Assembly (NCBI RefSeq): GCF_014490785.1
Contig: NZ_CP051488.1
Coordinates: 2,046,001-2,110,000 of the forward strand
From: Kosakonia sp. SMBL-WEM22
Lineage (GTDB): Bacteria > Pseudomonadota > Gammaproteobacteria > Enterobacterales > Enterobacteriaceae
Direction: 5' to 3'
Length of the DNA: 64,000 nucleotides
The notes under the pieces were generated by a model. The model was not told the DNA's origin. It saw nothing but the letters and a program-made list of their open reading frames with translations, and did not search any database. The translations under genes were made by a program, and so were the position numbers. Numbering within the stretch: the stretch's first letter is position 1; each line of letters begins with the position of its first letter. Shown piece after piece: positions 60,072 through 64,000 of this stretch.

Positions 60072-60275
60072 TCATGAGTGTTTTCTCGGCTGCAGCAGCG
60101 CAATGGCTTGGGCATAAATCGCCTTCGCGGCACCGACCGCTTCATGTTCGCAGGCGATCAGGTGCGCCAGAATATTACCCTTGCTTAAGGTGCGCCCCGC
60201 GCGGAGCAACGCTTGTGCCGCATTGCCTATCACGGCATGGACGGCCTCTTTGTCGCCTGAGTGGGAAAATTTCAT
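60072..60275 (-). CDS. Small hypothetical protein downstream of marR
   Basis: A 67-residue, mostly helical protein: KFSHSGDKEAVHAVIGNAAQ, ALLRAGRTLSKGNILAHLIA, then AVGAAKAIYAQAIALLQPRK. AGGA lies seven bases before the ATG. It follows the MarR gene by about 100 bases on the same strand, so the two may be one transcript. The pattern (SKGNILAHL in the middle) resembles short DNA-related or regulatory helical proteins, but I cannot name the family. Confidence 0.55.
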   Translation of the reverse strand: MKFSHSGDKEAVHAVIGNAAQALLRAGRTLSKGNILAHLIACEHEAVGAAKAIYAQAIALLQPRKHS

Positions 60276-60379
60276 GCTCTGTTCCTCGGGGTGCTAATCC
60301 AGTTAATGACTCATCTGTGCGCCGCGGCTGTGCGAACGCGCAGTCACTGGTCGCCTCGCCTGAGGCATGAAAAAATGTG

Positions 60380-60874
60380 TTATGGCAGAGCTTTTAAAAG
60401 TTTTTCACGCAGCTCGCTAACGCGGGTTGCAAGGTCAGATAACTCAGCAAACGGTGTATCCATTACCGAGATCATATCGGCGGGGACGCCAGCGGCGTCG
60501 ATCTTCAACTGCTGCCCTTTTTCGGTGAGGGTAATGAGCACCCGACGTTCGTCGCCTTGCGTATCGCGCTTTCTGCAGACCAGACCGGAAGCCTCAAGCC
60601 GTTTCAGGAGCTGGCTCAGCGTACCGGAGTCGAGCTGGACACGGGTGCCCACTTCCGACACCGTCACGTTATCTCTCTCCCACAGGGCCAGCAGCACCAG
60701 ATATTGCGGGTAGGTCAACCCGAGCGGTTTCAGCCTTGACTGATAAAGCCGGGTCATCGCCAGTGAGGCGGAGTAGAGCGCGAAGCAGAGAAACTGATCT
60801 ACGGTCACCGGTGCATCGCCCGGAGCCGGCAGATCATCGCTCTTATCACTGTCGTTATTTACGTCGATACACAT
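60380..60874 (-). CDS. MarR/OhrR family regulator
   Basis: A 164-residue winged-helix regulator of the OhrR branch. It has DQFLCFALYSASLAMTRLYQ, with the cysteine (LCFALY) that senses organic hydroperoxide in OhrR, then LKPLGLTYPQYLVLLALWER and the recognition part TVSEVGTRVQLDSGTLSQLL, LKRLEASGLV and RDTQGDERRVLITLTEKG. No ohr gene lies nearby, so the target is open. A 26-base near-palindrome about 150 bases upstream could be its operator. The first 20 residues are acidic and weakly supported. Confidence 0.87.
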   Translation of the reverse strand: MCIDVNNDSDKSDDLPAPGDAPVTVDQFLCFALYSASLAMTRLYQSRLKPLGLTYPQYLVLLALWERDNVTVSEVGTRVQLDSGTLSQLLKRLEASGLVCRKRDTQGDERRVLITLTEKGQQLKIDAAGVPADMISVMDTPFAELSDLATRVSELREKLLKALP

Positions 60875-61024
60875 AAGCAGTTCGGGCCTGTTGGAAAGAT
60901 AGAGTTCTCTCTGAATAGTGGCAACGGATTCAGGGAGGCCGGCACGTTTACGCTCGGATTAAAAAAGCGCAGAAGAAGAGGAAAAGAGGGCCTGCGCGTT
61001 AGTTATAGGTCGAAGTATTGAGTT

Positions 61025-61050
61025 TAATTATGTTGACGTCAACCTAATTA
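61025..61050. promoter_or_regulatory. 26-bp near-perfect palindrome, candidate MarR operator
   Basis: Left half TAATTATGTTGAC, right half GTCAACCTAATTA: one mismatch in 13 pairs. It lies between the marR start and the end of the next MCP gene, at a likely promoter position. Confidence 0.65.
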
Positions 61051-61078
61051 AGGCAGATCTATGAATCTGCGGTAAAAT

Positions 61079-61108
61079 GCGCCGCCTGACACTCTTGTCA
61101 GGCGGCGC
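61079..61108 (-). terminator. Terminator of the MCP gene
   Basis: Perfect 13-base stem GCGCCGCCTGACA / TGTCAGGCGGCGC with a four-base loop, then ATTTTA on the minus strand, 12 bases after the stop. Confidence 0.85.
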
Positions 61109-61119
61109 AGTGTGGAAAA

Positions 61120-62664
61120 TTAGAGGCGGAAGGTGTCGACCATACCTCGCAGGGCATGCGCCTGGGCAGAGAGCGACTGCGATGCACTGGATGACTCTTC
61201 CACCAGCGCCGCATTGTTCTGTGTTACGCCGTCCATCTGACTGACTGCCAGGCTGACCTGGCTGATACCCTGCATCTGCTCAGAGGAGGAGAGGGAGATA
61301 TCATCCATTGCGTCGGCCAGATCGCCCACCATGCCGACAACTTTCAGGATATTGTCACCGGTATCTGCTGCCTCAGCTACGCCATCTTCCACCTGCGCGA
61401 CCGCCTGTTCGATCAGCGTTTTGATATCCAGCGCCGCACTCGCACTGCGCTGCGCCAGGGTTCTCACTTCGCCTGCCACCACGGCGAATCCTCGTCCCTG
61501 CTCACCGGCGCGGGCCGCTTCGACCGCAGCGTTCAGCGCCAGGATATTCGTCTGGAAGGCGATGCCCTCGATCACGCTGGTGATCTCGCGCACTTTTACT
61601 GCGCTCTGAGAAATAGCGTTCATGGTCTGCGACATACGCTCAAGCTCTTCACCGCCAGTGAGGGCAAGCGTGGCGGTGGTGCGGGCGGTATCAGCGGTGT
61701 GGCGCGCGCCGTCGGCATTGCTTTTTACCGTGGCTGTCAACTGCTCCATGCTGGCGGCGGTCTCCTGCAGGGCAGCGGCCTGCTGCTCAGTACGAGAGGA
61801 GAGCTCGGTGTTACCCTGTGAGATCTCGTCTGCCGCCGACGCCACCGAGACGGAAGCATCGCGGATATCAGAAACCAGGCTGCGCAGATTGGACTGCATC
61901 CCGGCAAGAGAGGCCAGCAGGCTACTGGTATCGTTGCGACGCAGCGTCACCGGCGAGCTGAGATCGCCTCCGGCAATGGCGGCGGCAAGCGTCTGCGCTT
62001 GTGCGGGTTCACCACCGAGTTGGCGCATTAACACGCGCACCGTAACCATACAGGTCGCCACGGCCAGCAAGATCGACAGCACCGCCAGCCCCATCAGGAT
62101 CACTGCCGTACGGGAGATATTTTCACCATTCTCTGCCAGCGTATCGCGGCTTAACTTCATCTGCACATCCGTCAGCGCATTAAGGGCATCCAGCAGCGCT
62201 TTTTGCGCCGGGCGGGCGGTGTTCATCAGGTAGGTAGTGGTCTCCTCCTGACGGTTCGACAGCCCCAGTTTTCCCGCCTCCATGAGTGTGGAAAGAGCCG
62301 CAGGCTCGGCGTCAACAATTCGTGAAAGCGCTGCTTTGCCCTCATCGGAGACGTTCGACGCCATGCTCTGTGCCAGCAGTTCACGGTTATGGATATAAAG
62401 GTCGCGCTGATCGTTCAGCCGCTTCCACTCCGGCTGCATCTGCACCGGGTCCGTCAGCAGCGCCAGGTTACGCACGGCGATGGCCATATCGCGCACGTTG
62501 CTGCGCATATCCAGCACCAGGTCATAGCGCTTCATTTTTGAATTTACTGTGTCGTTCATGCTATCCCGCGCATGCCACAGGCCCTGCAACGCGGTTGCGA
62601 CACACAGGATAAATAAGACAATAATCAAGCCAAACCCTACGCTCAGACGTGTAGAAATTTTCAT
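61120..62664 (-). CDS. Methyl-accepting chemotaxis protein (4HB sensor)
   Basis: A 514-residue membrane chemoreceptor. TM1 is RLSVGFGLIIVLFILCVATA, then a four-helix-bundle sensor to about residue 190 with WHARDSMNDTVNSKMKRYDL and MRSNVRDMAIAVRNLALLTD. TM2 is VILMGLAVLSILLAVATCMV. A HAMP domain and the signalling tip IEGIAFQTNILALNAAVEAA follow. The C-terminus ends VDTFRL without a CheR-binding tail. The DMAIAVRN-type helix is common in receptors for small organic acids, but the ligand is unknown. Start at 62664 (MKISTRL); an ATG four codons earlier is possible. Confidence 0.9.
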   Translation of the reverse strand: MKISTRLSVGFGLIIVLFILCVATALQGLWHARDSMNDTVNSKMKRYDLVLDMRSNVRDMAIAVRNLALLTDPVQMQPEWKRLNDQRDLYIHNRELLAQSMASNVSDEGKAALSRIVDAEPAALSTLMEAGKLGLSNRQEETTTYLMNTARPAQKALLDALNALTDVQMKLSRDTLAENGENISRTAVILMGLAVLSILLAVATCMVTVRVLMRQLGGEPAQAQTLAAAIAGGDLSSPVTLRRNDTSSLLASLAGMQSNLRSLVSDIRDASVSVASAADEISQGNTELSSRTEQQAAALQETAASMEQLTATVKSNADGARHTADTARTTATLALTGGEELERMSQTMNAISQSAVKVREITSVIEGIAFQTNILALNAAVEAARAGEQGRGFAVVAGEVRTLAQRSASAALDIKTLIEQAVAQVEDGVAEAADTGDNILKVVGMVGDLADAMDDISLSSSEQMQGISQVSLAVSQMDGVTQNNAALVEESSSASQSLSAQAHALRGMVDTFRL

Positions 62665-62696
62665 CGGTTTTCTCATCACAATTTTGGTGTGGAACA

Positions 62697-62724
62697 CTAT
62701 CGGCAGGGGCCTGAGAAACCATTA
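62697..62724 (-). promoter_or_regulatory. Sigma-28-type promoter of the 4HB MCP
   Basis: Minus strand TAATGGTT, 12 bases, GCCGATAG. The -10 matches seven of eight; the -35 is weaker and spacing is one base long. Confidence 0.55.
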
Positions 62725-63142
62725 GAGTTGAAATCAATCAAAATGTGTTCAATTGTGTCGTGCGTTAATTAATTGTGGGTTTTGCGAATATGGAGGGTGG
62801 TTAAATAAGCTAAGTTACTGCGTTATGAGGCAGGGAAAGAGCCAGTTGTTTACCTATAAGGGGTTGATTGAAATGATGATTTCATGCGTTTATATCAAAA
62901 AATTCGAAGCAAATCGGTTATCAGAGCCGCACTGGATCTGGCTGACCGCGATCTCTGCTTTATCAAAAAGCATTTCATTGTGGTTTGGAAGAGCGATGCG
63001 TGAGCTGCGCGGCCACGCGCTGTCTCGATGAGATTTGGCAAGATGGGTGCAGCTGCCAGAAGGGAGTGGCAAAAATAAATCATCTTCGATGACAACGTTC
63101 TGCGATATGCCCTACGCAGACTTTGCTGACACTGTCGGGGGT
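62725..63142. other. Intergenic region, no gene seen
   Basis: Short frames without ribosome sites. GCACTGGATCTGGCTGAC at about 62930 repeats the motif seen beside the GNAT gene at 28093 and its dead copy at 13221. Confidence 0.4.
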
Positions 63143-63583
63143 TTACTTAAGTGGGGGCAGATCGGTAAGGAGTTTTACGAAGCGCTTTCTTACTTCCTTA
63201 TATCCGTTATTTACATAAAACTTGTGCGCTTTAACTCTTTTTTCACTGCTTGAAAGCTCAATTTGAGAACAATTCCTCATGGCCGCAATGCGTTCAGCAG
63301 CGATAAGAAGCTGCTGACCTATCCCCGTCCCACGTGACGACTCATCTATGACCAGTGCTGAAATTAATGCCCATAAGTTATTTTCATGAACAGGCATAAT
63401 GAAGTTTATGACAATAACGCCACAAACCTCTTTCTCTGATTCGGCGACTAAAGTACACAGCGTGTCATGCTGTTCACGGATACGGTGTTCTAAGCTTGCG
63501 CCGTCTGTGTTGTAGCCCAACTGCAAGAAAAGTCGCTTTAACGATGGAATATCTTGGAGTTCCGCTGCCCTAATTGAAATCAT
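63143..63583 (-). CDS. GNAT acetyltransferase
   Basis: A 146-residue GNAT enzyme: IRAAELQDIPSLKRLFLQLG, a central VCGVIVINFIMPVHENNLWA, then ISALVIDESSRGTGIGQQLL with the acetyl-CoA loop RGTGIG, and CSQIELSSSEKRVKAHKFYV with NNGYKEV. Start at 63583 with AAGGA ten bases before. This is the common AAC(6')/PhnO-like subgroup; the substrate is unknown. It is the last gene visible in the window. Confidence 0.87.
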   Translation of the reverse strand: MISIRAAELQDIPSLKRLFLQLGYNTDGASLEHRIREQHDTLCTLVAESEKEVCGVIVINFIMPVHENNLWALISALVIDESSRGTGIGQQLLIAAERIAAMRNCSQIELSSSEKRVKAHKFYVNNGYKEVRKRFVKLLTDLPPLK

Positions 63584-64000
63584 TATGATCATTTCCTTAT
63601 TTCGATTTCGATGAAGATATTCATTTTTCACTGAACAACATACCCCCTGGGATTAGTACCTGTTCTATGCGCAAGGGCGGGCTAAATGGCTCTTCGGGGA
63701 ATCCTCTTTACCCTGAAAGGCAGTAGAACGCTGCCCCAGGCTATCGAATATTACAGCGCAGCCTAATAAGCGGGCTTAATAGGTTATGGCCTTTGATGTA
63801 ATGACCGAATGAAATTATTGGTGCCAGAAACGGCGTGCCGATTTCAAAATCGTGCTGAGAGGATCACACGGGGGCGTGCAGAATTTTTACGTTTAATGAT
63901 AACAATATTCAGCTTCGTTAAGAGAGTGGCCGTTCCACTTTTAGAAATACTTTGCTATACATTTGAATACTTTTGTTGACTTAGTATTTATGTTCTATAT
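63584..64000. other. Window end, no gene seen
   Basis: No frame with a ribosome site and sensible sequence. The last 100 bases are AT-rich and may hold a promoter for a gene beyond the window. Confidence 0.4.

Noticed and set aside
61622..62233. Long plus-strand frame opposite the last MCP
   Set aside because: Antisense shadow with serine/arginine-rich nonsense composition.
62925..62950. Third copy of the GNAT-associated segment
   Set aside because: Only about 18 bases match and the flanks do not align; it may be chance.

Overview
The window looks like the chromosome of an enterobacterium (Enterobacteriaceae, near the Enterobacter/Kosakonia/Citrobacter group; the genus cannot be fixed from sequence alone). 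The strongest evidence is the right part: yeaK, yeaL, nimR, nimT, yeaO, yoaF, dgcP and a yoaJ-like miniature gene lie in the order known from E. coli. Enterobacterial regulatory sites are also visible: sigma-28 promoters, a PhoP box, a LexA box, a CRP-like site and a BIME repeat.

Region 1 (1-14.3 kb, accessory, partly AT-rich, many broken genes). A umuC tail opens the window. Then come orphan immunity-type genes: two SUKH (SMI1/KNR4) proteins, a YrhA-type SUKH protein, a DUF416-like protein, a STY0300-family periplasmic protein and a small conserved protein. Next to them lie fossils of toxins: an HNH nuclease C-terminus fused end-to-start to the first SUKH gene, and a frameshifted BPSL0067-type amidase effector overlapping the STY0300 gene. 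Fragments of an IS3-family element, a decayed racemase and a decayed acetyltransferase fill the rest. A metabolic block (SMP-30 lactonase, SDR, LysR) and a LysR/DHA2-efflux pair sit inside this island.

Region 2 (14.3-26.3 kb). Two methyl-accepting chemotaxis proteins (MCPs) with clear sigma-28 promoters, an unknown membrane protein, LysR regulators, a DUF1330 protein, a GFA-type zinc protein, two GNAT acetyltransferases and a dCache MCP behind a CRP-like site.

Region 3 (26.3-45.6 kb). Cassettes of regulator plus target: TetR with DUF1348, TetR with two MFS pumps, HxlR with an MFS pump, MocR with a GNAT. Also an isochorismatase-type hydrolase preceded by a threonine-rich leader-like ORF, an SDR, glutathione peroxidase, GrpB, an AT-rich unknown gene, an orphan yjbE-like gene, yrbL with its PhoP box and a DinI-like gene with its LexA box.

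Region 4 (45.9-57.7 kb). Cyclic-di-GMP genes (a GAF-GGDEF-EAL phosphodiesterase and dgcP) flank the miniature membrane protein gene. They are followed by the yoaF-yeaO-nimT-nimR-yeaL-yeaK block, which is interrupted by a four-gene polar amino-acid ABC transporter operon.

Region 5 (57.7-64 kb). A cysteine-rich four-helix copper-storage-like protein, a soluble PAS-PAS chemoreceptor without membrane segments, a MarR regulator with a 26-bp palindrome upstream, a fourth membrane MCP and a GNAT. The five chemoreceptors, four with sigma-28-type promoters, tie much of the window to the flagellar regulon.
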